49,074 nucleotides of DNA from an uncultured Porphyromonadaceae bacterium (GCA_902495075.1 CABUVO010000029.1:1-49074), one strand, 5' to 3'. Positions 26,028-34,799 are shown, counted from the stretch's first letter. Program-made: numbers and translations. The notes: a model not told the origin generated them from the sequence alone.

Positions 26028-27946
26028 CTTTCAAGGGTTATTGTTTTGTCAAAATCGGCATCATTCCCGAAATCGCTGTCCCATATCGCATGAATGTAAT
26101 GCAGATTTGAGGGGAGGGCGGGTGTTTCAGTGGCAATCCTGAAATCGCGCACATCCTCTATATAGGCGAAAACTTCCGTATCTTTGTTCACCAAGGCAAA
26201 GAGGAGGGGATAGACTCCGATTCCACCATTTATGATGCGAACCTTGCCAACGTTTTCACCATTGATGATATCGGCATGTTTGAGTGCTTTCTTCATCTCC
26301 TTCTTGCTACGGCTCACGATGTCCCAGCCGCGGTAGGCATATTTGTAAAGCACAAAGTTTTTGAAATATTCCGCATCCTCTTTTTCGCGGATGAGATGCT
26401 CATGCTCGGTTCTGATCAGCTTGCGGAAATAAGAAGCCTGTTTCAGGAAGGGTAGATCTTCGTAATCCTCCCGGTTTGCGCGACCGATGATCTTAACCGT
26501 CAACCTTCCTTTGCGGAAAAGGAAGCTTTTTTTCGGGAGGAAATGTCCGGCACCATGCAGCACCATTGGCAGAATATCGATATCCAGCTCTTTTGCAAGA
26601 TGAAACGCTCCCTGATGGAAGCGGCGTATCGTGCAATCTTCCGAGCGGGTTCCTTCCGGGAAGACCACGATTGAATAGCCTTGGTCTTTAAGTTCGCGGA
26701 GTCTTGGTATTATGACATCGACACCTGCGGAGACCGGAAGGAAATCGGCGTTGTGGATTATATTGCCGAAAATAGGACTGTTCCACACCCAGTCGTTTGT
26801 AAGGAAAATCAGTTTGGGATGCATCCCAATCAGCACCGGCAGGTCAAGATGCGACTGGTGATTGCATATGATAAGCGCCGGGCGGCTGAGGTCTTCGTCT
26901 GAGGGATTTTCATAGTAAGTCTTGGCTCCGGGATAATGGCGTGTGATAAATGCGCATCCCCGACTCACCATCTTGTGGAAGCGCAGTTTCCTTTTTTCAG
27001 TTTTCTTACCGATCATAAAATAGATCGAGGCGAAAGGAGTGAATATCACGCCGGCAATAAATGCGAATAAAGAAAAACCATATATAGAACGGAATATTCT
27101 GTCAAGCGTGACCGCAGCATCCAGTTTCTCTCCGTTTTTTCGTGTGAACGGCTTGAATTCACGGTTGAAGATGCGCCGCTTCGAGACAGTATGCCAGCCT
27201 CGAACCGGAAGACCGTAGACGATGGCTCCGACACACAAGATTGTATTCAGTATGCTAATGCGGGTGAAATCGAGTCCCGGCTTGAAATGCGACACGCGTT
27301 CTGCCTGAGGTGGATAATACACGCGAATGGGGATGGAGACTATTCTGACTCCATTCCAAGCTGCAAACACAAGGAGTTCGAGCTCTGCTTCGTAGCGGCT
27401 TGTAAGCATCGACAATCCGTGCAACCTCTTCAAGGGATAGGCGCGGTAGCCGGTCTGTGTGTCTTTCAGTCTGCGCCCTGTCTGAACGCAAAACCAAAAA
27501 TTGGAAAATTTATTGGCAAAAGAGCTTTTGCCGTTGATATCAACATTCGACAGGTCTCTTTCTCCCACAATCAATGCTCCGGGATTCTCTACGATTCCCT
27601 TTACAAATGCAGGAATATCCTCCGGGTAATGCTGACCGTCGGAATCGATGGTTATGGCATATTCATAACCAAGTTCGATTGCTTTGCGGAATCCGCTTTT
27701 GAGGGCGTGACCTTTGCCGGCATTGAGTGGATAGCTCACTACGTGGATGGCATCTCCGAAAGATTCGAGAATCTCGGGAGTGTTGTCGGTGCTCCCGTCG
27801 TTTACAACTATTACATCGGCGGAATAATTCAGAATTCCGGACACAACATCGCGTAGCGTCCCGGCATTGTTGTATGTCGGCACGAGCACACAAATCTTGT
27901 GTCTGCGCATTGTCTGGATTAAATTATTCTTTTCCGGAGAAATCAT
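26024..27946 (-). CDS. GT2 glycosyltransferase - lysophospholipid acyltransferase fusion
   Basis: 640 aa. Part 1 (~12-240) is a dolichyl-phosphate-mannose-synthase-like GT2: CVLVPTYNNAGTLRDVV, VVNDGSTDNTPE, the DxD-like IDSDGQHYPED. Then a TM helix (~295-320), and an LPLAT domain (~325-520) with NHQSHLDLP (H-x4-D) and FPEGTRSED. The C-terminal ~100 residues (KVRIINGGIGVYPLLFALV ... NLHYIHAIW) are a Rossmann-like tail shared with the MMPL protein. The enzyme probably glycosylates and acylates the polyene into its membrane lipid form. Start: M1 at 27946; Met at 27910 (MRRHKICVLVP) is a good alternative. Overlaps the FAD gene by 4 bp. Confidence 0.9.
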   Translation of the reverse strand: MISPEKNNLIQTMRRHKICVLVPTYNNAGTLRDVVSGILNYSADVIVVNDGSTDNTPEILESFGDAIHVVSYPLNAGKGHALKSGFRKAIELGYEYAITIDSDGQHYPEDIPAFVKGIVENPGALIVGERDLSNVDINGKSSFANKFSNFWFCVQTGRRLKDTQTGYRAYPLKRLHGLSMLTSRYEAELELLVFAAWNGVRIVSIPIRVYYPPQAERVSHFKPGLDFTRISILNTILCVGAIVYGLPVRGWHTVSKRRIFNREFKPFTRKNGEKLDAAVTLDRIFRSIYGFSLFAFIAGVIFTPFASIYFMIGKKTEKRKLRFHKMVSRGCAFITRHYPGAKTYYENPSDEDLSRPALIICNHQSHLDLPVLIGMHPKLIFLTNDWVWNSPIFGNIIHNADFLPVSAGVDVIIPRLRELKDQGYSIVVFPEGTRSEDCTIRRFHQGAFHLAKELDIDILPMVLHGAGHFLPKKSFLFRKGRLTVKIIGRANREDYEDLPFLKQASYFRKLIRTEHEHLIREKEDAEYFKNFVLYKYAYRGWDIVSRSKKEMKKALKHADIINGENVGKVRIINGGIGVYPLLFALVNKDTEVFAYIEDVRDFRIATETPALPSNLHYIHAIWDSDFGNDADFDKTITLER

Positions 27947-27982
27947 CCGCCTTGTCTGTCTTAAGAAACTGCAAATTTAAAA

Positions 27983-28354
27983 CTATTTGTCGGGATTTTG
28001 ATATTTTAGCGATAGTTTTGTGAAAATTGTATCTTTATCGCTTATTGTTGCCGAGACTTTGAGATACCCGTCTTCTTCTGTGATTTTCTTGAAAGTGAAC
28101 GTCACCTCCTCAGATTCAAGAGGATTGATGATGGAGAGGAATTTTGCATTCCCGACTGTGGAAATGGTCGGGTTGCAAGGCATCATCTCGTTAAGAAGTT
28201 CGGAGGCTATCTGTATGATGCACACCCCGGGCGTGATGGGTTTGCCGGGGAAGTGAGCCTTATAAATCTTGCAGTCGGGATTCAGTTTGATACGGAATGA
28301 TTTCGCCTCAGGATTGGCAGATAATATGTTGTAAAGATTATTCTTCAGTGTCAT
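27983..28354 (-). CDS. Hotdog 3-hydroxyacyl-ACP dehydratase (FabZ-like)
   Basis: 123 aa single hotdog. The active-site helix region reads AHFPGKPITPGVCIIQIASE, with His34 and Glu52 in the FabA/FabZ positions. It would dehydrate 3-hydroxyacyl-ACP intermediates and so create the conjugated double bonds. It overlaps the upstream gene (28338) by 17 bp. The cluster has a second hotdog protein at 34791, matching the two-dehydratase set of known aryl polyene pathways. Confidence 0.82.
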   Translation of the reverse strand: MTLKNNLYNILSANPEAKSFRIKLNPDCKIYKAHFPGKPITPGVCIIQIASELLNEMMPCNPTISTVGNAKFLSIINPLESEEVTFTFKKITEEDGYLKVSATISDKDTIFTKLSLKYQNPDK

Positions 28355-28826
28355 TATCGGTTGTTTCGACTTTATTTACTAACGGAGAGAATGTGTATTT
28401 GATTTTTCTTTTTGTGTTAAAAATCGTCATATTTTCGCCGTCATGAGTCACTTCATAATGATGTTTTTTCTTATAGGGCATGCCGTATAAGATGTGGAGG
28501 GCGAAATTGATGTCGTTTTTGAGCACCTGCTTGATATACCATTTATTGAGAAAACTACCGACGTTTATCAGCTTTACTTTCTTTTTTTCTTTTGAATAAG
28601 TGAAGTCTATTGCTGAAATGCCGAATTCGTTCACCATGCTTCCGTTGATGGCATCCTCCGTTTCCGCACAAATCATTATCCCCGATACATATCCTTTCTG
28701 CATCTCAATGCGGAAAGCCATCTTCCGGTTTCCGGATGCATTGGTCTGCCGATCTGTTTCAGGCGCTGCAAACGCGCTGCAAACGGTGAAAAAACTACTT
28801 AGCAGGAACAGCAAAAAGGTTCTCAT
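28338..28826 (-). CDS. Small secreted protein of the aryl polyene cluster, function unknown
   Basis: 162 aa with a signal peptide ~1-20 (LLFLLSSFFTVCSAFAA). The mature part is beta-rich (EMQKGYVSGIMICAETEDAI, FGISAIDFTY, HYEVTHDGENMTIFNTKRKI). It overlaps the LolA-like gene by 32 bp and the dehydratase by 17 bp, placing it in the export module. It may work with the LolA-like carrier in the periplasm or at the outer membrane. I recognise no catalytic motif. Confidence 0.75.
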   Translation of the reverse strand: MRTFLLFLLSSFFTVCSAFAAPETDRQTNASGNRKMAFRIEMQKGYVSGIMICAETEDAINGSMVNEFGISAIDFTYSKEKKKVKLINVGSFLNKWYIKQVLKNDINFALHILYGMPYKKKHHYEVTHDGENMTIFNTKRKIKYTFSPLVNKVETTDNDTEE

Positions 28827-29433
28827 TTATCGCGATGTTGGTTTTTATGTTCCGTAGACGGATATTTGTGCGGTCATTATTTTTCTCATGAAGATTGATT
28901 TCCGATATCATGAGATCGGATTTTGAGAAAGAAAGGACGATACGCGTAAACATCTTTTTCATCTCTTTCTTTTTGGGTATGAGGGTCACGTTCCAGAGCG
29001 TCTTTCCATCTTCTACTGTCACCGAGAAATCAGCAGCATTGGAGAGGGCGGTTCCCGTGACAGTGCTCATCATGATACGAGCCACCTCCTTGAAGAGTTT
29101 GTTGCTGTTGGTGTCGATCACATCTTTGCGGGATTTGTTTCCGACATAAACCTTTGTGCCGTTGAATATGAAGAGATACTGATAGGGCGACGTATATTCC
29201 CAGCGGAGTTTATTGGGTTGCTTATAGTTCATCTTCCCTTCCGACACCATTTTGTCGCTGAGCATAGACAGATGTTTGGTCTGGGTGAAATTGCAGCTCA
29301 TTGACTTGAGCCCGGATGTGGCTTTATTGATTTTGGCTATTACCTCTTTTTGCTGTGCCGCAGAGATGGGTGCTGCAACTGTATTGGCAACGCACGCCAA
29401 GACAACCAGACATATTGTGATTATTCTTTTCAT
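28795..29433 (-). CDS. LolA-like periplasmic lipid/lipoprotein carrier
   Basis: 212 aa, signal peptide ~1-20. Motifs GLKSMSCNFTQTKHLSMLSDKMVSEGKMNYKQPNKLRWEY are typical of the LolA-like half-barrel (quoted in part: GKMNYKQPNKLRWEY). Aryl polyene clusters carry such a paralog, thought to pass the lipid from the MMPL exporter to the outer membrane, distinct from the housekeeping LolA. It lies 37 bp after the SMR-like gene. Confidence 0.85.
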   Translation of the reverse strand: MKRIITICLVVLACVANTVAAPISAAQQKEVIAKINKATSGLKSMSCNFTQTKHLSMLSDKMVSEGKMNYKQPNKLRWEYTSPYQYLFIFNGTKVYVGNKSRKDVIDTNSNKLFKEVARIMMSTVTGTALSNAADFSVTVEDGKTLWNVTLIPKKKEMKKMFTRIVLSFSKSDLMISEINLHEKNNDRTNIRLRNIKTNIAINENLFAVPAK

Positions 29434-29470
29434 TCAGTTATGATTTAATATAAGCTAATTTCCAACACTT

Positions 29471-29824
29471 TTATTTAGCTACGAAGATGCAGCCGATCAT
29501 TATCAACGCTACTCCCAGCCAGCGGTTCCACGCGATTGATTCGTGCAGGAACACCACGGCGAAAACAAGTGCTATCACATAACTCATGCTCGCCATGGGA
29601 TATGCCATGCTGAGCGGGAAATGTTTGAGAATATACATCCAGAGAACTGAGGCTCCGCCGAAGAGGAGACCGCAAGCGAGAAACCACCAGTTGGTAAGAA
29701 GGTCGCCCCAGAACCGCGTGGTCCATCCGAACGCTGGCATCTTCGCCAGCGCCAGTTTCAGAGTGAGCTGCCCCAAAGAGAGCATCACGCTCTGGATAAT
29801 CGATAAGCCTATCAGCTGCCACAT
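29471..29824 (-). CDS. Four-TM SMR/EamA-like membrane protein
   Basis: 117 aa with four predicted TM helices (~3-22, 44-63, 67-88, 95-115). It begins SIIQSVMLSLGQLTLKLALAK and contains the SMR/EamA-like PLSMAYPMASMSYVIALVFAV. Size and pattern resemble ArnE/ArnF-type half-transporters. It may flip a lipid-linked sugar or the polyene lipid in the inner membrane. It sits between the KS fusion gene and the LolA-like gene; a repeat element fills the gap on its right. Confidence 0.8.
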   Translation of the reverse strand: MWQLIGLSIIQSVMLSLGQLTLKLALAKMPAFGWTTRFWGDLLTNWWFLACGLLFGGASVLWMYILKHFPLSMAYPMASMSYVIALVFAVVFLHESIAWNRWLGVALIMIGCIFVAK

Positions 29825-29835
29825 CTCTTTCTTTA

Positions 29836-29968
29836 AATGTTTAATGTTTAATGTTTAATTAGGAATTAGGAATTAGGAGTTAGAAATTAAATCCTTTGCC
29901 TCTGATAATTCCTCGCCCTTATTTTTTGTCTCTGATAATTCCTAATTCCTCATTCCTCATTCCTAATT
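29836..29968. repeat. TTAGGAA heptamer element, copy 1
   Basis: Left half is AATTAGG-type heptamers preceded by TTTAATG units; right half is the reverse (TTCCTAA/TTCCTCA). The centre holds two copies of TCTGATAATTCCT. The right end supplies the last codons and stop of the ketosynthase fusion gene (stop at 29950). Very similar elements sit at 36593-36729 and 41759-41893. The halves could pair as a long hairpin. Confidence 0.85.
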
Positions 29969-32154
29969 CTCACGACGCTCCAGGCGGTGGATTCGGAGTG
30001 GTTGAGGATGGTGATGCGCCGTAGGGGAGTGCCGTCGGTTTCACCTTTCTCCAAAATCCTTGCTGCCGAATAGAATGCCATTGCCGAGGTGGAGAAGTTC
30101 TCGCCAAAGATATTCTTATACTGCATGATTCGGGGTGAATAATCCAGATTCTCGATAAGTTCCTGATATGGCTTATCGTTCAGGGGATTGCCGTTGGTGC
30201 CTAACATCAATATCGAATCCTTCTCCTCCGTAAGGAGAGTTGAGAGGTCTTTGATATCAGGATGATGAAAAATCCTTATGTCCTCAATCTCACAGATATT
30301 TCCGGTATCTTCATTGCCCGATAAGACTGCCGACATGGAGGTCTCAGAAATGAATGAATATTCCGGGTGTGTCCGTTCCATAACAAGCGACATAAATGGT
30401 GTGACCTCATCATGTGCCCCAACAAGAGCATTACGAATCAAGCCTCCCTTGATCTGAAGCCATGCGTCGAGCAATGCACTTTCAAAAGATAAACCTTTGT
30501 GAGAATACGTGTTATTATACCCATGACATTTAAGGATTATCGCTATCAGTGAACTGATAGTGTTGTGAGTAGACTGCATGAAAAGGGTGGGTTTCAAGCA
30601 GCTTTCTCCATATGTGCACAGATCGATAAGGAATTTTTCGGAATTTTCCATGCAACCGTTTCCTGTTCCGGTTATGATCGCATCAGGATGCTGGATGCCG
30701 GATTGATTGAGGGCAGCTATTGATGTGGCTACAGTGCGTTTGAGAATTTTACTCATACGCCGAGCTTCAGCCGGATGTATCAAACCTTTGGTGTCAGGTT
30801 CCTGTGCGCGGACGTAGCTCTTGTCGAAGACCACAGGGTTATCTATCCATTCATCGCTTAATGGGGTCTGGCATGAGACTTGTGCCAAAGACCGCACGTA
30901 GCAAGGCTTAAGGGGGAATGAGGAATTAGGAATTAGGAATGAGGAATTATCGTCGCATCGGGAGAGTATGAGGGTGGAGTCGTTGCCGCCGAAGCCGAAT
31001 GAGTTGTTGATGATATGGCGTATGTTTTCTGCATTCTCATGTGCGGTCAGCGGAACGCCCGCATCTCGGATTGGATTCTTCCAGCCAAGGTTTGGAGGCA
31101 TGAAGCCATGTTGCAGCGCAAGAAGGCATATCACTGTTTCAATAGAACCGGAAGCACTTGTGGTGTGACCTGTAAACGCCTTTGTTGACGAAAATTTAGG
31201 AATCCGGTCGCCCCAGATTCTCTCCATTGCCGCGAGTTCACAGTCGTCATTGTTGGGAGTGCCGGTGCCGTGGGCGTTGATATAGTCAATATCCTGCGGA
31301 TTCAGGCGAGCCATATCCATTGCCTTCCGCATTGCCAGGTATGCCCCCTCACCATTCTCGGAAGTGGCAGTCTGATGGAAAGCATCACATGTGTTGGCGT
31401 ATCCGCTCAGTTCTGCGAGAGGTGTGACCCCGCGTCGCTTTGCCGAAGCCTCGCTCTCAAGCACGATGTATCCGGCGCCTTCTCCGAGGTTTATGCCGGA
31501 GCGATCGCGGTCGAACGGGCGACATCTTTCTTTGTCAAGAATCATGAGGGTATTGAAGCCGTTCAGATGGAATTTTGTGAGGGCTTCGGCACCTCCGACC
31601 ACGGCTATCTCCACCATGCCGCTCTTGATGAGGTTGGCACCGAGGATAATGGCGTTGGCGGCAGAAGAGCATGCTGTGGAGGTAGTTGTGGTCATTGCGA
31701 ATTTACCGATATTGTCGGCTATTAATTCAGTCGAACAACCGCAATCATTATACTTCAGTTCAAGACTGTCGTCTGCCTTTGATTCAGAATCAAAAGCAGT
31801 CTTAAAATACTTTTCGGTCTTATCCATGCCTCCGACCGTGGTGCCGCTGATGAAGGCGGCTTTCGCCAGATCCGCTTCGCTGAGATGAGCGGAAGCCACG
31901 GCTTCTTTTGCCGCTATGATTCCGAGCAGGACAGTGCGCAATTGAGCCTCCGGATATCCCACACCGAGCATCTTCGCCATCTCTTTATCGGACATGACGA
32001 CCTCACCGACGGGAAACTCAGTGTGTTCCGTCGATAAATGCCTGATGGCGCCTATGCCGCTCTTCCCTTCGAGAAGAGACTGCAAGGTGGCATCCAACCC
32101 GCACCCTAATGCCGAGATAATCCCCGCGCCAGTGATCAATAATCTTTCTGCCAT
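29950..32154 (-). CDS. Ketosynthase fused to a degenerate KS-like (chain-length-factor-type) protein
   Basis: 734 aa. Residues ~1-405 are a full FabF-type KS: active Cys in TTTSTACSSAANAI (~162), His in NAHGTGTPNND and FTGHTTSASG. Residues ~420-734 match a separate family, a KS-like protein lacking the Cys (FMQSTHNTISS at the nucleophile site). In other Bacteroidales that I know of, these are two adjacent genes. Here they are joined by NSSFLIPNSSFP, encoded by a TTAGGAA heptamer repeat remnant (30916-30950). No Met lies in the linker, so the second half needs the fusion to be translated. It would extend the polyene chain with the ACP at 32244. Confidence 0.88.
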   Translation of the reverse strand: MAERLLITGAGIISALGCGLDATLQSLLEGKSGIGAIRHLSTEHTEFPVGEVVMSDKEMAKMLGVGYPEAQLRTVLLGIIAAKEAVASAHLSEADLAKAAFISGTTVGGMDKTEKYFKTAFDSESKADDSLELKYNDCGCSTELIADNIGKFAMTTTTSTACSSAANAIILGANLIKSGMVEIAVVGGAEALTKFHLNGFNTLMILDKERCRPFDRDRSGINLGEGAGYIVLESEASAKRRGVTPLAELSGYANTCDAFHQTATSENGEGAYLAMRKAMDMARLNPQDIDYINAHGTGTPNNDDCELAAMERIWGDRIPKFSSTKAFTGHTTSASGSIETVICLLALQHGFMPPNLGWKNPIRDAGVPLTAHENAENIRHIINNSFGFGGNDSTLILSRCDDNSSFLIPNSSFPLKPCYVRSLAQVSCQTPLSDEWIDNPVVFDKSYVRAQEPDTKGLIHPAEARRMSKILKRTVATSIAALNQSGIQHPDAIITGTGNGCMENSEKFLIDLCTYGESCLKPTLFMQSTHNTISSLIAIILKCHGYNNTYSHKGLSFESALLDAWLQIKGGLIRNALVGAHDEVTPFMSLVMERTHPEYSFISETSMSAVLSGNEDTGNICEIEDIRIFHHPDIKDLSTLLTEEKDSILMLGTNGNPLNDKPYQELIENLDYSPRIMQYKNIFGENFSTSAMAFYSAARILEKGETDGTPLRRITILNHSESTAWSVVRIRNEE
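30916..30950. repeat. Coding remnant of the TTAGGAA heptamer element
   Basis: GAATGAGGAATTAGGAATTA and its continuation match the intergenic elements at 29836, 36593 and 41759. It encodes the 12-residue linker between the two ketosynthase halves, in frame. Confidence 0.8.
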
Positions 32155-32156
32155 TG

Positions 32157-32243
32157 TTTTTAGGCTTTATGCCTTAGGCTTTAGGTTTTAGATCCATTCG
32201 GCGAAGCTTCTAATGCCTAACGCCTAAAACCTAACACCTAAAT
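32157..32243. repeat. TTTAGGY hairpin element, copy 1
   Basis: TTTAGGC/TTTAGGT heptamers, then a core containing CATTCGGCGAAGC, then reversed heptamers (GCCTAAC, ACCTAAC). It fills the gap between the KS fusion gene and the ACP gene. Copies at 34731-34799 and 35229-35294. Confidence 0.85.
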
Positions 32244-32501
32244 TTACTTTATTCTGTTCTTGTCTACGAAATCGGCGATGGTGGCAACGGATTTGAAGAT
32301 CTTCTTTCCTTCGGCAGGATTGGTGAGTTTTATGCCGTATTCGCGCTCCAGAAGCACGATGAGTTCAAGGGCATCTATTGAATCGAGACCGAGACCATCA
32401 CCAAAGAGTGGAGCTTCGGCATCAATATCCTGTGCTGTCATGTCTTCGAGGTTAAGAGCCTCGATAATCTGGTTTTTAAGCTGATCAATAAGTTCGTTCA
32501 T
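32244..32501 (-). CDS. Acyl carrier protein 1
   Basis: 85 aa. The phosphopantetheine site is Ser41 in GDGLGLDSIDALEL. Size and acidic helix II (DALELIVLLEREYGI) are typical of ACP. It lies between two ketosynthase genes and probably carries the growing aryl polyene chain. The second ACP is at 36342. The housekeeping ACP is expected elsewhere in the genome. Confidence 0.92.
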   Translation of the reverse strand: MNELIDQLKNQIIEALNLEDMTAQDIDAEAPLFGDGLGLDSIDALELIVLLEREYGIKLTNPAEGKKIFKSVATIADFVDKNRIK

Positions 32502-32542
32502 ATTTTTTGTGCAATTAAAGATCGATATTATTGAATCGAGGA

Positions 32543-32569
32543 GGTCACTAAAGTGACCTCACTCAACCT
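32543..32569. repeat. Short hairpin repeat shared with 14156-14180
   Basis: AGGTCAC TAAA GTGACCT is a perfect 7-bp stem followed by CACTCAACC. The same pattern (GGCAC TAAG GTGCC TTCACTCAACC) is found upstream of the met operon. The repeat includes the stop codon (32559) of the KS gene. Confidence 0.6.
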
Positions 32570-34319
32570 GTTTCATTTTAAGCAATTTCAGCTCGGCGAG
32601 ATAATCGCTGTCGCTGTTGTAATCCACCCAGCCGGTGAGGACAAGAGGAGAGGAGGGAGCCACGCTCGTTACTATCTCTTCAATCTTCTGCGCGTCGTAC
32701 CTGTCGAGAAGATAGAACGATGTTTCTCCATATGTCTTGTTGCGAATGGCTATTTCTCCGGTCACGATGTTTGCCAACGTATAGACAAACAGGGCAGGGC
32801 TGGGGTAATAATTGTCATCGGCTATTGTTTTCTGGTAGTTGCGGTCGGTGATGAGAGATCCGTTGCGATTGAAGAGTATGACGGCTGTATTCTCACGTTC
32901 CTGCGCAGGGATATCTTTCAGAAGCAGTTCGGCTCCCATAAAACCGAGTTTGCAGAGAGAATCCATCTTGAAGAATTTGGGGTAGTCACCTGCAAACTGC
33001 CGGTAAAGCCCTGTTATCGAAGCTTCGGATATCTTCTCGCCGTTGAGGCTCGTTGCTTCAGGAGTTATTCTCACTTCAGCTACGGTCTCGAATGCCTCAT
33101 GTATGCTGCGGGGCTCTGCATTTCCAGCTTTTTCTTCTGCAGCAGGTTGCCCTGCGGTATGCTTGCGGTAAGCTATCCCGGCATTCGACCCTCCGAAGCC
33201 CGACAGAATCTTGATGAAAGTATTTTTATTGGTATGGCGTATTTCGGGTTTGACCGCTACATCGTATGTGGTGCCTTTCTCAGTGAAATTCCTGGTCGGA
33301 AGTATGAGACTATTTTCGAGGGCATGCATCGAAAGGATGGTTTCGATTATGCCCGCTGCTCCGAGCGTATGACCATAGAAACCCTTCAACCCGTTGGCGG
33401 GAGTGTCGCTTAGCCCGGCGCGATGAAGCGCGATGGATTCCATCTCATCGTTGTATGCTGTGGCAGTGCCGTGAAGATTGACAAAAGCGAGATCATCTTT
33501 GTCAACTACCTCAAGTATGTCGGAAAGTACACGGTAAGATCCTTCGCCCGTGCGCGACGGTCCTGAAATATGGTTGGCATCGTTATGGTTCGAACATGCG
33601 ATAAATTCCCAGCAATCCCCCTTTCCCCTTTTACCTTCTACCTTTTCCCTTTCTAAAATAATGGTGCCGGCGCCTTCCCCTAAGTTCAGCCCAATGCGGT
33701 CTTTGTCGAAAGGTTTGCACGGGTCGGGACTCAGCGCCTTGAACGACTGGAATCCGGATATTATGAAGCGTGAGAGCAGGTCGCAACCGATAACAACTGC
33801 ATATCTGTATTTTCCGCTTGACAGAGCCCTGACAGCGGCTATTTGGGCACATACGCCGGAGATACAGGCGTTTGATGCCACAATCGGAGTGTTGCGATTG
33901 CCAAAATATTCGGCTATTTTTTTTGCTGATTCGGCGAGATAACACCTAGGGTCATCGATATCTTCCTCAAGCATGTCAACATTCCCCTTGGTTGTGGAAA
34001 GCACAAACAACACATCATCGTTCTCAGCCTGCAAAGAGCATTCAGCGATTGCTTCAGTGGCTGAAAGTATGCATAATTTCTCGAAGAGAGAGAAATCATC
34101 ACCTGCGATGGCATGGCTCTCGAACATCTCCGAGATCATTTTGCGATTGAGGAGTGAACCGCAGAAGGCTTCAGGCAATCCGAATGTTCCTTCGTGGTGG
34201 CAGATTCCGGATTCTCCGGCAATTATGCTCTTCAGATTATCTTCGGAAGTGAGCCCTAATGGTGAAATTATGTTGTCTGCGATTTTTGTTATCATAATAC
34301 CTCCCATTTCTCTTTCCAC
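32559..34319 (-). CDS. Ketosynthase with C-terminal KS-like domain
   Basis: 586 aa. N-terminal KS (~1-390): active Cys in ASNACISGVCAQIA (~151), His in NLHGTATAYND and FYGHTLGAAG, C-terminal GFGGSNAGIAYRK. A ~20-residue linker rich in A/E follows, and then a ~180-residue KS-like domain (~410-586) without a nucleophile Cys, similar to PF13723-type proteins. It likely condenses malonyl units onto the starter or intermediate. It overlaps the thioesterase gene by 28 bp. The helix region EREKVEGKRGKG is encoded by a purine-rich repeat-like stretch (see findings). Confidence 0.9.
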   Translation of the reverse strand: MEREMGGIMITKIADNIISPLGLTSEDNLKSIIAGESGICHHEGTFGLPEAFCGSLLNRKMISEMFESHAIAGDDFSLFEKLCILSATEAIAECSLQAENDDVLFVLSTTKGNVDMLEEDIDDPRCYLAESAKKIAEYFGNRNTPIVASNACISGVCAQIAAVRALSSGKYRYAVVIGCDLLSRFIISGFQSFKALSPDPCKPFDKDRIGLNLGEGAGTIILEREKVEGKRGKGDCWEFIACSNHNDANHISGPSRTGEGSYRVLSDILEVVDKDDLAFVNLHGTATAYNDEMESIALHRAGLSDTPANGLKGFYGHTLGAAGIIETILSMHALENSLILPTRNFTEKGTTYDVAVKPEIRHTNKNTFIKILSGFGGSNAGIAYRKHTAGQPAAEEKAGNAEPRSIHEAFETVAEVRITPEATSLNGEKISEASITGLYRQFAGDYPKFFKMDSLCKLGFMGAELLLKDIPAQERENTAVILFNRNGSLITDRNYQKTIADDNYYPSPALFVYTLANIVTGEIAIRNKTYGETSFYLLDRYDAQKIEEIVTSVAPSSPLVLTGWVDYNSDSDYLAELKLLKMKQVE

Positions 34320-34711
34320 TTGCGATAAAATTCAGGATTTTCCCACACTAACTGGTAATTCTGATCCATGAATACCTGAACGGAGCGTCCTGTGGCAACA
34401 ACCGAGCCATCGCAGTCATCAATGATTTCGTAATCAAACACGATCTTTGCAGCTTCCGTTGGGACGTAAGTAATCACCACAGACGGCTTCATTTCATAGA
34501 CAAGAGGTTTCTTGTATTTGAATGATAGCTCCACGAGCGGGGCGAAATAGCCGTTAGAAAAGATTGTCATGTATCCTAACCCGTATTTCTTACCGAATGC
34601 CTCCCGGGCATCTTCGAAATAGAGGGTATAGGAACCATGCCAAACGATATTCATCGAGTCAACCTCGCTGAAACGTATGTCAAACTTATGTGAAGCTGTC
34701 AGTTTATTCAT
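34292..34711 (-). CDS. Hotdog acyl-CoA/ACP thioesterase (4HBT)
   Basis: 139 aa, YbgC/4-hydroxybenzoyl-CoA thioesterase type. Conserved start RFSEVDSMNIVWHGSYTLYFEDARE with Asp18, His25 and Glu33. It would release or proofread polyene intermediates, as in known aryl polyene clusters. Overlaps the KS gene by 28 bp. A TTTAGGY hairpin element separates it from the dehydratase gene. Confidence 0.87.
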   Translation of the reverse strand: MNKLTASHKFDIRFSEVDSMNIVWHGSYTLYFEDAREAFGKKYGLGYMTIFSNGYFAPLVELSFKYKKPLVYEMKPSVVITYVPTEAAKIVFDYEIIDDCDGSVVATGRSVQVFMDQNYQLVWENPEFYRKWKEKWEVL

Positions 34712-34730
34712 CTCTTTATGTTTGTTTGGG

Positions 34731-34799
34731 GCTTTAGGCTTTAGGTTTTAGGCTTTAGAACCATTCGGCGAAGCATCTAACGCCTAACACCTAATGCCT
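34731..34799. repeat. TTTAGGY hairpin element, copy 2
   Basis: GCTTTAGGCTTTAGG ... core ACCATTCGGCGAAGCA ... TCTAACGCCTAACACC. Its right end supplies the stop codon (34791) of the hotdog dehydratase gene. Confidence 0.85.

Noticed and set aside
27191..27856. 221-codon open frame antisense to the GT2-acyltransferase gene
   Set aside because: Fully within the GT2 coding region, with composition of a shadow frame and no recognisable domain.
29836..29968. Possible CRISPR array from the regular AATTAGG repeats
   Set aside because: The units are 7 bp with no unique spacers, and reverse halfway through; no cas genes are near.
32553..33413. 286-codon open frame antisense to the KS gene
   Set aside because: Shadow of the ketosynthase; the protein has no signal, motif or start context.
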